A stretch of 64,000 bases of DNA from UBA7239 sp035430165. Its GTDB lineage: Bacteria > Pseudomonadota > Gammaproteobacteria > Pseudomonadales > UBA7239. The translations under genes were made by a program, and so were the position numbers. Under the pieces are notes generated by a model. That model searched no databases. It saw only the letters and a program-made list of their open reading frames with translations, and had not been told where the DNA came from. Below, one piece after another: positions 43,365 through 53,084 of the stretch; the first letter of the stretch is position 1; the number at the start of each line of letters is the position of its first letter. The stretch is taken from positions 8,876-72,875 of the forward strand of contig DAOMGE010000009.1 in NCBI GenBank assembly GCA_035430165.1, given 5' to 3'.

Positions 43365-45116
43365 ATGCAGTACAACGCACCACTCCAACACATGCGCTAC
43401 CTGTTGAATGATGTATTCAACGCTGAAAAACACTGGGTGGAAATGCCATTTTTTGCATCGATTGATGCAGGAACAGTCGACGCCATTCTCGAGGAAGGTG
43501 CGAAGCTGTGCAGTGAAGTGATTGCCCCGCTGAACCGAAGCGGTGATGAAGAAGGTGCACGTATTGAAAACGGCAAGGTGAGTACACCGAAAGGATTTCG
43601 CGATGCCTACAGACTGGTTGCGCAGGGTGGCTGGGTCGGGTTGGGCGGTGATCCCGCCTACGGCGGACAGGGTTTACCCAAAATGCTGACCGTGCTGTTT
43701 GAAGAAATGCTCTACAGCGCGAACAACGCTTTCACGTTGTATGTAGCACTCACGAGCGGGGCAACACTTGCCATCCACGCTCACGCAAACGAACAATTGA
43801 AAAAAATGTATCTGCCAAAAATGTACAGTGGCGAATGGGCAGGTGCGATGTGCCTGACCGAACCTCACTGCGGCTCTGACCTGGGCCTACTGAAAACCCG
43901 TGCAGTACCACAAGAGAATGAAACCTACAAAATCAGCGGCACCAAAATTTTTATCACCGGCGGCGACCACGACCTGACAGATAATATTGTGCATCTCGTG
44001 CTCGCAAGATTGCCGGATGCGCCTGCAGGCCCGAAAGGAATTTCATTATTCCTGGTGCCAAAATTCCTGCCGGATACAAATGGCAATGCCGGCACAAGAA
44101 ACGCAGTCGCTGCCAGTGCGCTCGAACATAAAATGGGTATTAAAGCGTCTGCAACCTGTGTGATGAATTTTGATGACGCCACAGGTTGGCTTGTCGGCAA
44201 ACCGCACCAGGGACTGGCAGCCATGTTCACCATGATGAATTACGAACGCCTGTCGATTGGCCTGCAAGGTATCGGCTGCGGTGAAATGTCATACCAGAAC
44301 GCGGCGCGTTACGCGAAAGATCGCCTGCAAGGCCGCGCACCGCACGGTGTAGCCAATCCACAAGGCATTGCCGATCCGATCATCCATCACGCCGACATAC
44401 GGCGTATGCTGTTGACACAACGCGCCTACAATGAAGCCGGCCGTGCGTTTGCTGTGTATGTCGGCTTGCAACTGGATCTCGCCAGACATCATCCCGAAAA
44501 ACCGGTGCAAGACAAAGCCACCCAACGCGTCGCCTTGCTGACGCCGGTTGCAAAGGCATTTTTTACCGACAAGGGTTTTGAAGCCTGCGTGCTGGGACAA
44601 CAGGTTTTTGGTGGCCATGGCTACATCCGCGAATGGGGACAGGAACAACTGGTGCGAGATGCACGCATTGCACAGATCTACGAAGGCACCAACGGCATAC
44701 AGGCGCAAGACCTGCTCAAACGGAAAGTGCTGGCAAACGATGGAAAGTGGATGCGTGAATTTATCCTGGAAATGGAACAGGATGTGATGAACCAGCATCC
44801 GATGTTTACAACTGAAGAGGATGCCGTACTCGCCGCCTGCTCAACACTACGCGAACTGACATTGTGGCTGGTGAAGCAAGACAAACGCGACGCGGATTTG
44901 TGCGGCAGCGCCGCCTGCGATTACCTGCATGTCGTCGGTCATACCATTTATGCCTGGCTGTGGCTGAAACTGGTTGCCAGCAAGCCAACCGACACGGACC
45001 AGCATATTGTCGGGCGATTTTATCTCGGGCGACTATTGCCACAAATCCATGCACTGGATCGTGCTATCCGCAGCGGCGCTGATCTTGTTATGGATTTACC
45101 TAATGAAAAATTCTGA
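43365..45116 (+). CDS. Large acyl-CoA dehydrogenase, paralogue 2
   Basis: 583-residue close relative of the preceding gene, 39 bases downstream. It repeats the same landmarks: AGAMCLTEPHCGSDLGLLKT, KISGTKIFITGGDHDLTDN and IYEGTNGIQAQDLLKR with the likely catalytic Glu. The C-terminal WLKLVASKPTD and HIVGRFYLGRLLPQIHALDR segments also match. The pair probably arose by tandem duplication and diverged in specificity. Confidence 0.94.
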   Translation: MQYNAPLQHMRYLLNDVFNAEKHWVEMPFFASIDAGTVDAILEEGAKLCSEVIAPLNRSGDEEGARIENGKVSTPKGFRDAYRLVAQGGWVGLGGDPAYGGQGLPKMLTVLFEEMLYSANNAFTLYVALTSGATLAIHAHANEQLKKMYLPKMYSGEWAGAMCLTEPHCGSDLGLLKTRAVPQENETYKISGTKIFITGGDHDLTDNIVHLVLARLPDAPAGPKGISLFLVPKFLPDTNGNAGTRNAVAASALEHKMGIKASATCVMNFDDATGWLVGKPHQGLAAMFTMMNYERLSIGLQGIGCGEMSYQNAARYAKDRLQGRAPHGVANPQGIADPIIHHADIRRMLLTQRAYNEAGRAFAVYVGLQLDLARHHPEKPVQDKATQRVALLTPVAKAFFTDKGFEACVLGQQVFGGHGYIREWGQEQLVRDARIAQIYEGTNGIQAQDLLKRKVLANDGKWMREFILEMEQDVMNQHPMFTTEEDAVLAACSTLRELTLWLVKQDKRDADLCGSAACDYLHVVGHTIYAWLWLKLVASKPTDTDQHIVGRFYLGRLLPQIHALDRAIRSGADLVMDLPNEKF

Positions 45117-45134
45117 CGGGCGCACCACTGTGCC

Positions 45135-46694
45135 TCAGTGCGCCTTGATCTTGCCCAGCCATTCGAACAAAGCCGCATTGTCTTTTTCAGTTAGCGGCAT
45201 CAGCGGCGGCATGGCCGCGAGGGTGCGCTGCGAAATCGACGGCTGTTCTGTCTGCATGTTTTTCGGCATCAGGAATACATTCGGTTTCGGAATGTTGTAC
45301 TGGTAATAACCCTGCGCATCCTCATGCGCATTCATCAGCGCCACAATTTCCTTAGAGTGATAACGCAGCACAGGCCCCCTGATTGCAGTTTCGCTGTGAC
45401 AACCCGCACAAGCCTCATGCCTGAGCGGTTCGCGCTCATATTCCGTCAATTGGGGCTGACCTGCCGGCCAATCGGTTGTAACCGGCCCATACGCCAATAC
45501 GCGGCGATTCATTGCTTCCATCAACTGCCGGTCACTTGCCGATAAATCCGGAATCGTCTCCCAGCGCCGTGGCCGCAATCGCAACGGGCCAGATACATGA
45601 CATTCAAAGCAACCGCTGATAGCTGCATCCTCGAATGCATTGCGGTTGCGGGAGGTCAATGGCGACAAATAACGCTTGGGATTCCTGAAAATATAACGGA
45701 AGGTTTCGTCGGGCTTGCTGAAAAAATAACTCCTGTACGGCAACACTGACTTGTCGACTGCAATCACAAAATACACCAGATTGGGAAAACGATTGCCAGC
45801 CAGTATTTTTTGTACGTCGTAGAAAATTTCATCGAGTGCCGCCTGCCGCAATACCCATATATCCAGATCACCATCATCAAGATACCCGATCTTGTTAAAC
45901 AGGAAATTCTGGTAAGAGAGAAACGACACAGCCGGCGCGAGATCCAGTGCATTTTCCTGTAGATCCAGATGACTCAACCTGGCCAGAATTTCAGCGCGCC
46001 GGGTCTGGTCACCTGTCAGTAGTACAGGCCTGGACACCATGATATTTCTGCTTGCGCTTGCAGAAGGCTCCTTCACCACATCGCGGTTGCAGTTAACGGA
46101 AACATGCTGCCATCGTGCCAGACTTTCTTTGTCCAGTGACTGGCCTTCAGCAACCAGCAGGTAATCAATAAGCTCGCTGATATTGTTATCTGCTGCGTTA
46201 TCACCTGCCACTTCAGTCGCAGCCGCCGTGCGTTGTGCCCAGGAAGGCATGGGAAAAGCGGCATTGCCATCGCGCACCAGACGACTTACGCGCGCATATT
46301 CCTCTGCAAAATCGCGATAGAACTGACAGGACTGCGCCACATCATGCACATGACCGGCTGTGCGTGCCTGCATGGATTCCCTGTCCTGCAAGATGGCGGC
46401 AAGCGCGCGCAGTCGTGTCAGGATACGTGAACGCGGCGGCATCTCGAAGCCGCGATTTTCGCCATCCTGCACAACCTTGACCTGCGGTGCATGACAGGCC
46501 GTGCAACCGGAACTTTCAAACAATTGCTGGCCACGTGAAAAGGCTTCATCGGCAAGAACAGGCTGCAAAAAAATACAAACCGATACGACACTACCTATGG
46601 CACTGCGAAACCAGACAAGCCATGGCAACAGCACAATGCCTGCTGTTTTCCGCAGGCACGATTTGCTACTTGTGATTACCCCGTACCTGCGCAT
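45135..46694 (-). CDS. Three-heme c-type cytochrome, periplasmic
   Basis: 519 residues with a membrane-signal N-terminus (GIVLLPWLVWFRSAIGSVVS). Three CxxCH heme motifs are visible: CTACH (Cys64), CFECH (about 363) and CAGCH (about 428). The end AAMPPLMPLTEKDNAALFEWL contains a methionine-ligand-like segment of single-domain cytochromes c. The long middle part, about 300 residues, has no family I recognise. It probably shuttles electrons in the periplasm; the donor and acceptor are unknown. ATG 46694 is chosen so that the signal peptide is near the start; the frame opens at 46763. Divergent from rpe. Confidence 0.8.
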   Translation of the reverse strand: MRRYGVITSSKSCLRKTAGIVLLPWLVWFRSAIGSVVSVCIFLQPVLADEAFSRGQQLFESSGCTACHAPQVKVVQDGENRGFEMPPRSRILTRLRALAAILQDRESMQARTAGHVHDVAQSCQFYRDFAEEYARVSRLVRDGNAAFPMPSWAQRTAAATEVAGDNAADNNISELIDYLLVAEGQSLDKESLARWQHVSVNCNRDVVKEPSASASRNIMVSRPVLLTGDQTRRAEILARLSHLDLQENALDLAPAVSFLSYQNFLFNKIGYLDDGDLDIWVLRQAALDEIFYDVQKILAGNRFPNLVYFVIAVDKSVLPYRSYFFSKPDETFRYIFRNPKRYLSPLTSRNRNAFEDAAISGCFECHVSGPLRLRPRRWETIPDLSASDRQLMEAMNRRVLAYGPVTTDWPAGQPQLTEYEREPLRHEACAGCHSETAIRGPVLRYHSKEIVALMNAHEDAQGYYQYNIPKPNVFLMPKNMQTEQPSISQRTLAAMPPLMPLTEKDNAALFEWLGKIKAH

Positions 46695-46818
46695 GCCGGA
46701 TGAACACTGTTGATGCCCGTGATTTTTCGAGTATACCCCCCGCTTTGGCCGATTCAAACTCACGCATGCTGCGAGGATGGCATGCTAGAATCCTGCGCAA
46801 TTGAAAGAGGACAACACA

Positions 46819-47487
46819 ATGCGCGATTACTGGATTGCCCCATCCATCCTCTCCGCAGATTTTGCCCGACTGGGCGCTGATGTCGATGCCGTGCTGCAAG
46901 CTGGCGCAGACGTGGTGCATTTTGACGTGATGGACAATCACTACGTACCCAATCTCACGATCGGTCCCATGGTGTGCAAAGCCCTGCGCAACTACGGTGT
47001 AACAGCACCTATTGATGTACACCTGATGGTAAAACCGGTAGATCGCCTGATCGGTGATTTTATCGAAGCGGGTGCATCCTTCATCACATTCCATCCGGAA
47101 GCATCCGAACACATAGACCGTTCATTGCAACTCATCCGTTCTGGCGGCTGCAAGGCCGGTCTTGTGTTGAATCCTGCCACTTCACCCGATTGCCTGAAAT
47201 ACGTGATGGATAAACTGGACATGGTTTTGCTGATGTCGGTAAACCCCGGATTTGGCGGCCAATCCTTTATTCCATCCACGCTGGATAAATTGCGCGAGGT
47301 ACGGAAATTGATTGATACAAGTGGATGCAATATCCGACTCGAAGTTGACGGCGGTGTCAGTGAAAAAAATATTGCCGAAATTGCCAGGGCTGGCGCGGAC
47401 ACCTTTGTCGCCGGCTCCGCCATTTTTGGCAAACCGGATTACAAGGCAGTAATTGACGCAATGCGCAAGGAATTGGCGCAGGTATAG
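46819..47487 (+). CDS. rpe: D-ribulose-5-phosphate 3-epimerase
   Basis: 222-residue TIM-barrel enzyme interconverting ribulose-5-phosphate and xylulose-5-phosphate. IAPSILSADFARLGADVDAV, VHFDVMDNHYVPNLTIGP, DVHLMVKPVDR, VLLMSVNPGFGGQSFI and EVDGGVSEKNI hold the metal ligands and catalytic residues. The open frame begins at TTG 46801; ATG 46819 after AGAGGA is the family start. Confidence 0.97.
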   Translation: MRDYWIAPSILSADFARLGADVDAVLQAGADVVHFDVMDNHYVPNLTIGPMVCKALRNYGVTAPIDVHLMVKPVDRLIGDFIEAGASFITFHPEASEHIDRSLQLIRSGGCKAGLVLNPATSPDCLKYVMDKLDMVLLMSVNPGFGGQSFIPSTLDKLREVRKLIDTSGCNIRLEVDGGVSEKNIAEIARAGADTFVAGSAIFGKPDYKAVIDAMRKELAQV

Positions 47488-47532
47488 ACTGGCAGCGACC
47501 AAAACAGACAGCCCCCTAACCAGGAACATGCC

Positions 47533-47997
47533 ATGACAGACATCAAACCCTACAGTGAAGGCCAGGAAAAATTCGGCACATGGCTGATCAAGAATATCGG
47601 CAAATGGCAGGTATCTGTTTATCGCGCCACCGGCGGTCGACTCTGGAATAAATTCCTTGGCGCGCCAGTTTCCATCCTCACCAGCATCGGTCACAAATCG
47701 GGCGAGGTGCGCCGCACACCGTTACTGTTTCTGGAACAGGGAGAAAAAGTGGTAATCGCTGCATCCAAGGGCGGCATGTCCAAACCACCGGTGTGGATGT
47801 TCAACCTGAAAGCCAACCCGGATTGTGAAATCCAGATTGGCCCGCGCAACCGCTTGATGCGCGCGCGCATTGCCAACGAGGAAGAAGAAAAAGCGTTGTG
47901 GCCGGAGCTGACAAAAATCTACGCCGATTTTGATGAATACCGCGCCCGTACAGAAGGCGTGCGCCACATTCCGTTGTTTATTCTGGAACCGCGCTAA
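47533..47997 (+). CDS. Ddn/DUF385-type nitroreductase-family oxidoreductase
   Basis: 154-residue protein with the F420H2-dependent nitroreductase-like fold: SVYRATGGRLWNKFLGAPVS, SILTSIGHKSGEVRRTPLLF, VVIAASKGGMSKPPVWMFNL and EIQIGPRNRLMRAR. Mycobacterial Ddn uses deazaflavin F420; proteobacterial relatives may use FMN or heme-like ligands. No F420 gene is in the window, so the cofactor is uncertain. Its end overlaps the minus-strand membrane-protein gene by 20 bases. Confidence 0.85.
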   Translation: MTDIKPYSEGQEKFGTWLIKNIGKWQVSVYRATGGRLWNKFLGAPVSILTSIGHKSGEVRRTPLLFLEQGEKVVIAASKGGMSKPPVWMFNLKANPDCEIQIGPRNRLMRARIANEEEEKALWPELTKIYADFDEYRARTEGVRHIPLFILEPR

Positions 47998-49717
47998 CCG
48001 GTGTTGCCAACTGCAGGCGGCAGCGCTGGTCACCTGCAGTTCTCGCCCATAACTGCAAACTGTCGAGTGACACCGTGCGCGGCAGGTGTGTGTACAACAC
48101 CGTCTGATCCACACCCAGGAAACGCGCCGGCAATAGCAATAACCAATCCTGCAGCGATATTTCATTTAACCGCAACTGCCAGCCTTTCATCCGCACACGT
48201 TCAGCCACTACGGCACCAGCATAGTGTTGGTTCACTGCAGGATCTACGAGAATCCAGTCCTGCAACGCTGAACCATTTGCATCGCTGCCGCGCAACAGGT
48301 AATCGACATACGTACCTTTTGTCACAGCAGTGCGTCGCAATACGGTAGCTGCGCACGGCTGCGTTTCCGGCAATGACAGGATGGCAGCGTCATTGTCGCT
48401 ATAGATATCCATGTCATTCACCTGCAAATAATCATGCTGTTGCTGCAAGGCACTCTCGCCCTGCACCATGGCATTGAGACGCAAGCCGGCAAGATGTGAA
48501 AAATTCCCATTGCGTGCAACCACTGCCGACAATTGCATCCTCCCGGCATGATCTGCTGCCACAGCAATCGCAAACAAACCGGCCAGCACCAATGCCGTGC
48601 ACAGCGAAATAGCTGCCAGATAAAATCCACGCACCGACACATCGGCAATTTTCAGCAGCGACAAAAACCACAGCGGCGCGAGATAAACGTAGAAGCGACT
48701 CAGATCCGTATCCGGCGTGAAAAACCGGTAGCGCCCCCACATCACGGTCAGTGCGATGATAAAAAAGTACACCAGCAAAACGTCGCGCAAAGAGGCATCG
48801 TGATGTTTTACACAAACCCAGGCTGAATGCAGTGCTGCCAGCGTGACTGCAACACCCAGCCAGCGGCAATCCAGCCACGCACTGAACGGGAAGGACAGGT
48901 AACGGAAAAGCAGATCCATGCCGCTCCAGAAAAATGCATTCGGTTGCAGGTGATGGGCAACCGCGAACGCATCGGCAGAATCTGAAGCAACCGGCTTGAG
49001 CAACAGCCAGAGCAAGACAGAAAAAAACACATAAAGAATCAGCACCGAAAATCTCTCGCGCCGACACAGCAAATAAAAGCCCAGTGCCAGCAACGAGGCA
49101 AGACCCGAGCCGCAAGACAAGACCGCCAGCAATACCAGGCAACAGGCCTTGAGCAATTGGCGTGGCGATAACTGCTGCCCGCGCACATCGCAAACAGAAA
49201 ATGCCAGCAGGGTAAAAAATATCGCGAAATAATGCTGGACCAGAAAATCCCATTCGATCACCAGCGTCTGCAAGCCGTTAAAAAAAACCAACACTGCCGC
49301 AAGGAAAACCGGCACGGGCGAAACAGATGCCAGATCACGGCGTACCAGGAGACACAGCAGCAGCATGTTCGCGCCACACAACATAAACGACAGGCATTTG
49401 AGCAACACACCCGAACCGGCAAATAACCCGAAATTCAACCAGAAAAAAAGTTTCGGAATGAAAAGTGTGTGTACACCAGCAAACTGGCGCAGCAGTTCAT
49501 GCAAGATTGCCCGTGGCGTCGCACTACCCAACTGCTGGTAACCGGCTAGCATGTCCCACATATCGCCAAGAATACCTGGCGCATGCACATGCCATTGCCA
49601 TGCAGCGGAAACGAGCAACCACAAGGCAACAGACAGCCAACACCCTGCAGGCAATGAAAAATGCCACAAGCCGGGCCGGTTTTGTTCCGGACTAGCCTGT
49701 AGCACTGGATTTGGCAT
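47978..49717 (-). CDS. Large polytopic membrane protein, possible GT-C glycosyltransferase
   Basis: 579 residues. About ten hydrophobic segments span residues 20-400, then a soluble C-terminal domain of about 180 residues (NGNFSHLAGLRLNAMVQG onwards). The first loop holds an acidic motif (ILGDMWDMLAGYQQ), as in GT-C enzymes, but no family is recognised, so function is open. Similar in plan to the 454-residue protein at 7463-8827. Lies 12 bases downstream of thrC and may be in its transcript. Confidence 0.65.
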   Translation of the reverse strand: MPNPVLQASPEQNRPGLWHFSLPAGCWLSVALWLLVSAAWQWHVHAPGILGDMWDMLAGYQQLGSATPRAILHELLRQFAGVHTLFIPKLFFWLNFGLFAGSGVLLKCLSFMLCGANMLLLCLLVRRDLASVSPVPVFLAAVLVFFNGLQTLVIEWDFLVQHYFAIFFTLLAFSVCDVRGQQLSPRQLLKACCLVLLAVLSCGSGLASLLALGFYLLCRRERFSVLILYVFFSVLLWLLLKPVASDSADAFAVAHHLQPNAFFWSGMDLLFRYLSFPFSAWLDCRWLGVAVTLAALHSAWVCVKHHDASLRDVLLVYFFIIALTVMWGRYRFFTPDTDLSRFYVYLAPLWFLSLLKIADVSVRGFYLAAISLCTALVLAGLFAIAVAADHAGRMQLSAVVARNGNFSHLAGLRLNAMVQGESALQQQHDYLQVNDMDIYSDNDAAILSLPETQPCAATVLRRTAVTKGTYVDYLLRGSDANGSALQDWILVDPAVNQHYAGAVVAERVRMKGWQLRLNEISLQDWLLLLPARFLGVDQTVLYTHLPRTVSLDSLQLWARTAGDQRCRLQLATPVSAVPE

Positions 49718-49729
49718 GGAGAATCCCGA

Positions 49730-51124
49730 TCAGGATTTGAGATGGCTGGCCATGAATTGCTGGACTGCACCGAGATCATTCGCCAACACTGCACAACGCT
49801 CTTCACGTTCAAAGAGATCTTTCATGTGCAACGGCAGTGGCGGATCCTGTGGATAGCCCGCCTTGCGCACTGCTTCCGGGAATTTGGCCGGATGTGCTGT
49901 CGCCAGTGTAATCACGGGCACATTTTTTGACTGGCGACATTCGCGTGCAGCCTTCACGCCGATCGCGGAATGCGGATCAAGCAGGTATTCACTCTCACCC
50001 AACACATCAGCAATGGTCTTGCACGTCTGTTCATCATCAACCGCCAGACTGGCAAACAATTCACGCGCTTTTGCAAAACGCGCCGCCTCAATTGATACCG
50101 CGCCGTTTTTAAAATCTGCCATTAATTTATCAATTGCCGCACCATCGCGGTCGTGTAATTCGAACAACATGCGCTCGAAGTTGCTGGAAATCATGATGTC
50201 CATACTGGGCGACAGCGTGTGCATCAAACCGGTTTTTTCCAGTTTGTTGCCACTCATGAAACGGTGCAGGATATCGTTGCGGTTGGTGGCAATAATCAGT
50301 TGCTGTATCGGCAGGCCCATGCGCTTCGCCACATAGCCCGCAAAAATATCGCCGAAATTGCCAGTGGGCACCGAGAACTGCATGGCGCGATGCGGTGCGC
50401 CCAATTGCACACCAGCATAAAAATAATAAACCACTTGCGCCATGATGCGCGCCCAGTTGATCGAGTTCACCGCCACCAGCGGTTTGCCATTCAGAAAAGA
50501 TTGATCCGCGAACGAGTCTTTTACCATCTGCTGGCAATCATCGAAATTGCCTTGCACAGCAATGTTGTGGATGTTGTCAGCCAGCACCGTTGTCATCTGG
50601 CGACGCTGCACATCTGACACGCGCTGATGCGGATGCAAAATAAAAATATCGATATTCTTGCAGCGACGGCAACCTTCAATCGCCGCCGAACCGGTATCAC
50701 CGGATGTTGCGCCCATGATCACGACACGCTCATGGCGCTTGGCAAGCACCGCATCCAGTAAGCGGCCGAGCAATTGCAGCGCGACATCCTTGAACGCCAG
50801 GGTCGGGCCATGAAACAGTTCAAGCACCCATTCGTTGCTGTCGAGTTGCACCAGCGGCGTCACCGCAGGATGACGAAATGTCTTGTACGTATCGTGAATA
50901 ATCGCTTCGAGTTCGGGCTGTGGAATACAACCCGCCACAAATGGCGAAATCACTTTGACGGCAACCTCGCTGTAGGACAAACCTGACCACGAGGCGATTT
51001 CATCGTGTGAAAATTGCGGATACTGTTCCGGCACATATAAACCGCCGTCGGATGCCAGACCTGCCAATAACACTTCTTCAAAGTTGAGTACCGGCGCTTT
51101 GCCGCGTGTGCTTACGTATTTCAT
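49730..51124 (-). CDS. thrC: Threonine synthase
   Basis: 464-residue PLP enzyme converting O-phosphohomoserine to threonine. The N-terminal YVSTRGKAPVLNFEEVLL, the PLP-lysine region ELFHGPTLAFKDVALQLLGR and the GATSGDTGSAAIEGCRR glycine loop are intact. It follows hom after three bases in a threonine operon. Confidence 0.97.
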   Translation of the reverse strand: MKYVSTRGKAPVLNFEEVLLAGLASDGGLYVPEQYPQFSHDEIASWSGLSYSEVAVKVISPFVAGCIPQPELEAIIHDTYKTFRHPAVTPLVQLDSNEWVLELFHGPTLAFKDVALQLLGRLLDAVLAKRHERVVIMGATSGDTGSAAIEGCRRCKNIDIFILHPHQRVSDVQRRQMTTVLADNIHNIAVQGNFDDCQQMVKDSFADQSFLNGKPLVAVNSINWARIMAQVVYYFYAGVQLGAPHRAMQFSVPTGNFGDIFAGYVAKRMGLPIQQLIIATNRNDILHRFMSGNKLEKTGLMHTLSPSMDIMISSNFERMLFELHDRDGAAIDKLMADFKNGAVSIEAARFAKARELFASLAVDDEQTCKTIADVLGESEYLLDPHSAIGVKAARECRQSKNVPVITLATAHPAKFPEAVRKAGYPQDPPLPLHMKDLFEREERCAVLANDLGAVQQFMASHLKS

Positions 51125-51127
51125 CGT

Positions 51128-52435
51128 TCAGGTTCCCAATGTTTCTACGCGGAGTTTTACTACCGACGCTGCCACAAAATCTTTTGCCTCGATGTTGGCA
51201 ATCACGGCATTCATGGTGCGTTCCTGCACCACACTGGTGATCAATACGATACTGACTTTCGTTTCGCCGCGTTGCGGTTCGCGCTGGATAATGGCTTCAA
51301 TGCTGACACCCGCCTTGCTGAGTACTTGTGTCAGTTCTGACATCACACCCGGTTTATCGGCAACCACCAGTCGCAAATAATATGCCGAGTGAATATCGTC
51401 AATCGGCAGGATGGTGCGCGCACGAATCGCATCGGGCACAAAACCCATGTACGGCACCGGCAAGTGATTGTCGTGCGCCACAGCACGCGCCACATCGACA
51501 ATATCGGCAATCACCGCAGAAGCTGTCGGCTCGCTGCCCGCACCGGCTCCGCTGTAAACCGTCGGGCCAACTGCATCGCCCATCACCATCACAGCGTTTT
51601 TGGCGCCATCTACTTTTGCGATCAGGCTGTCTTCCGGTACCAGTGTCGGGTTGACGCGCAGTTCGACACCATCTGCTGTTTCACGCGCCATACCCAGATG
51701 CTTGATGCGATACCCCAGTTCTTCCGCGTAACGGATATCCTCGAGTGTGATTTTGGTAATGCCTTCGGTGTAGATGCGTTTGATTTCCAGTGGCATACCA
51801 AAAGCAATCGACGCGAGGATAACGAGTTTGTGCGCAGCGTCGATGCCTTCAACATCGAAGGTCGGATCAGCTTCGGCGTATCCGAGTGCTTGCGCTTCTT
51901 TCAATACATCGGCAAACGCACTGCCTTTGTCGCGCATTTCTGTAAGAATGAAATTGGTGGTGCCATTGATAATACCGGCCACCCATTCGATACGGTTGGC
52001 AACGAGGCCGTCGCGCAACGCCTTGATAATCGGGATGCCACCGGCAACGGCCGCTTCATACGCCACCGCGACTTTCTTTTCAGCCGCCGCCGCAAAAATT
52101 TCCGCACCGTGATGCGCAATCAACGCCTTGTTCGCAGTGACAACGTGTTTGCCATTGGCGATGGCTTGCATCACCAGGTCGCGTGCCACATCGGTACCGC
52201 CAATTAACTCGACCACAATATCCACTGCGGGATCCTTCACGACTGCAAAAATATCGCGACTGGTTTCTACCGCCGTGGTATCGCAACCTTCACGGTCACG
52301 ACGTGCGCCAATGTGGATGATTTTTACATCACAGCCGGCACGGGCATTGATCAACTCCGCATTGCGCGCCATCACATGGAATACGCCACTACCTACAGTG
52401 CCCAGGCCACACAGGCCGACGGTTACTTTTTTCAC
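51128..52435 (-). CDS. hom: Homoserine dehydrogenase with ACT domain
   Basis: 435-residue enzyme reducing aspartate semialdehyde to homoserine. KKVTVGLCGLGTVGSGVFHV is the NAD(P)-binding start, AAVAGGIPIIKALRDGLVAN and GIINGTTNFILTEMRDKG hold catalytic residues, and the C-terminal DKPGVMSELTQVLSKAGVS starts an ACT domain likely used for threonine feedback. The frame extends to a TTG (52465), but the GTG at 52435 with AAGGGG upstream fits the family start. Confidence 0.96.
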   Translation of the reverse strand: MKKVTVGLCGLGTVGSGVFHVMARNAELINARAGCDVKIIHIGARRDREGCDTTAVETSRDIFAVVKDPAVDIVVELIGGTDVARDLVMQAIANGKHVVTANKALIAHHGAEIFAAAAEKKVAVAYEAAVAGGIPIIKALRDGLVANRIEWVAGIINGTTNFILTEMRDKGSAFADVLKEAQALGYAEADPTFDVEGIDAAHKLVILASIAFGMPLEIKRIYTEGITKITLEDIRYAEELGYRIKHLGMARETADGVELRVNPTLVPEDSLIAKVDGAKNAVMVMGDAVGPTVYSGAGAGSEPTASAVIADIVDVARAVAHDNHLPVPYMGFVPDAIRARTILPIDDIHSAYYLRLVVADKPGVMSELTQVLSKAGVSIEAIIQREPQRGETKVSIVLITSVVQERTMNAVIANIEAKDFVAASVVKLRVETLGT

Positions 52436-52547
52436 ACAAACCCCTTCACAAAAAAACCGGCTCAAGAGACGTCAAAACAGGGCGGCATTGTAGCGCAGGA
52501 CGGCAGGCAGTTAGCAGCGCGGGCTCACGATGGCGGCAACGGTACAA

Positions 52548-53084
52548 CTAGTGCGAAACCGGTTTTTTAGCCAGCTTGCGTTGCAGGGTGCGACGGTGCA
52601 TGCCGAGGGCACGCGCGGTAGCAGAAATATTGTTGTCGCAATCGGCCATCACTTTCTGGATATGCTCCCACTCCAGCCGGTCGACCGACAGCGGTTGTTG
52701 TGACAGGGCTGTGCCGACATTGGCTTCCTTGCTGGCCAGGGCCTTGAGGATGCTGTCGGTATCCGCCGGCTTGCACAGGTAATTGATCGCACCCAGCTTG
52801 ACCGCCTGCACGGCGGTCTGGATGCTGGCATAGCCGGTCAATACCAGGATCTGTAAACCGGGTAATTGCTGCAGCAAGTCGGGAATTAATGGCAAACTGG
52901 ACTCCCGTGCCAGCTTCAGGTCGAGGATCGCATGGGTGAAAGCCTGCTGGCTCGCCAAGGTCCTCGCCTGGTCGCTGTCTTCCGCCCAGCTCACGTCACA
53001 GCCACGTCGACCCAGGGAACGCACCAGCACACTGGCAAACACCGGGTCATCCTCCACCAGCAAGATCTGCATGGCCTGGCTCAT
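52548..53084 (-). CDS. regA: RegA/PrrA-type response regulator
   Basis: 178 residues. The receiver domain has acidic Asp12/Asp13, phosphoacceptor Asp55 (AILDLKL), Thr83 and Lys105. The C-terminal Fis-type helix-turn-helix (NNISATARALGMHRRTLQRK) is almost diagnostic of RegA/ActR/PrrA global redox regulators. Four-base overlap with the sensor gene upstream. It probably controls respiratory and energy genes. Confidence 0.93.
   Translation of the reverse strand: MSQAMQILLVEDDPVFASVLVRSLGRRGCDVSWAEDSDQARTLASQQAFTHAILDLKLARESSLPLIPDLLQQLPGLQILVLTGYASIQTAVQAVKLGAINYLCKPADTDSILKALASKEANVGTALSQQPLSVDRLEWEHIQKVMADCDNNISATARALGMHRRTLQRKLAKKPVSH

Noticed and set aside
49232..49856. Plus-strand frames opposite the membrane protein and thrC genes
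   Set aside because: Antisense shadows of the two genes with no family match.
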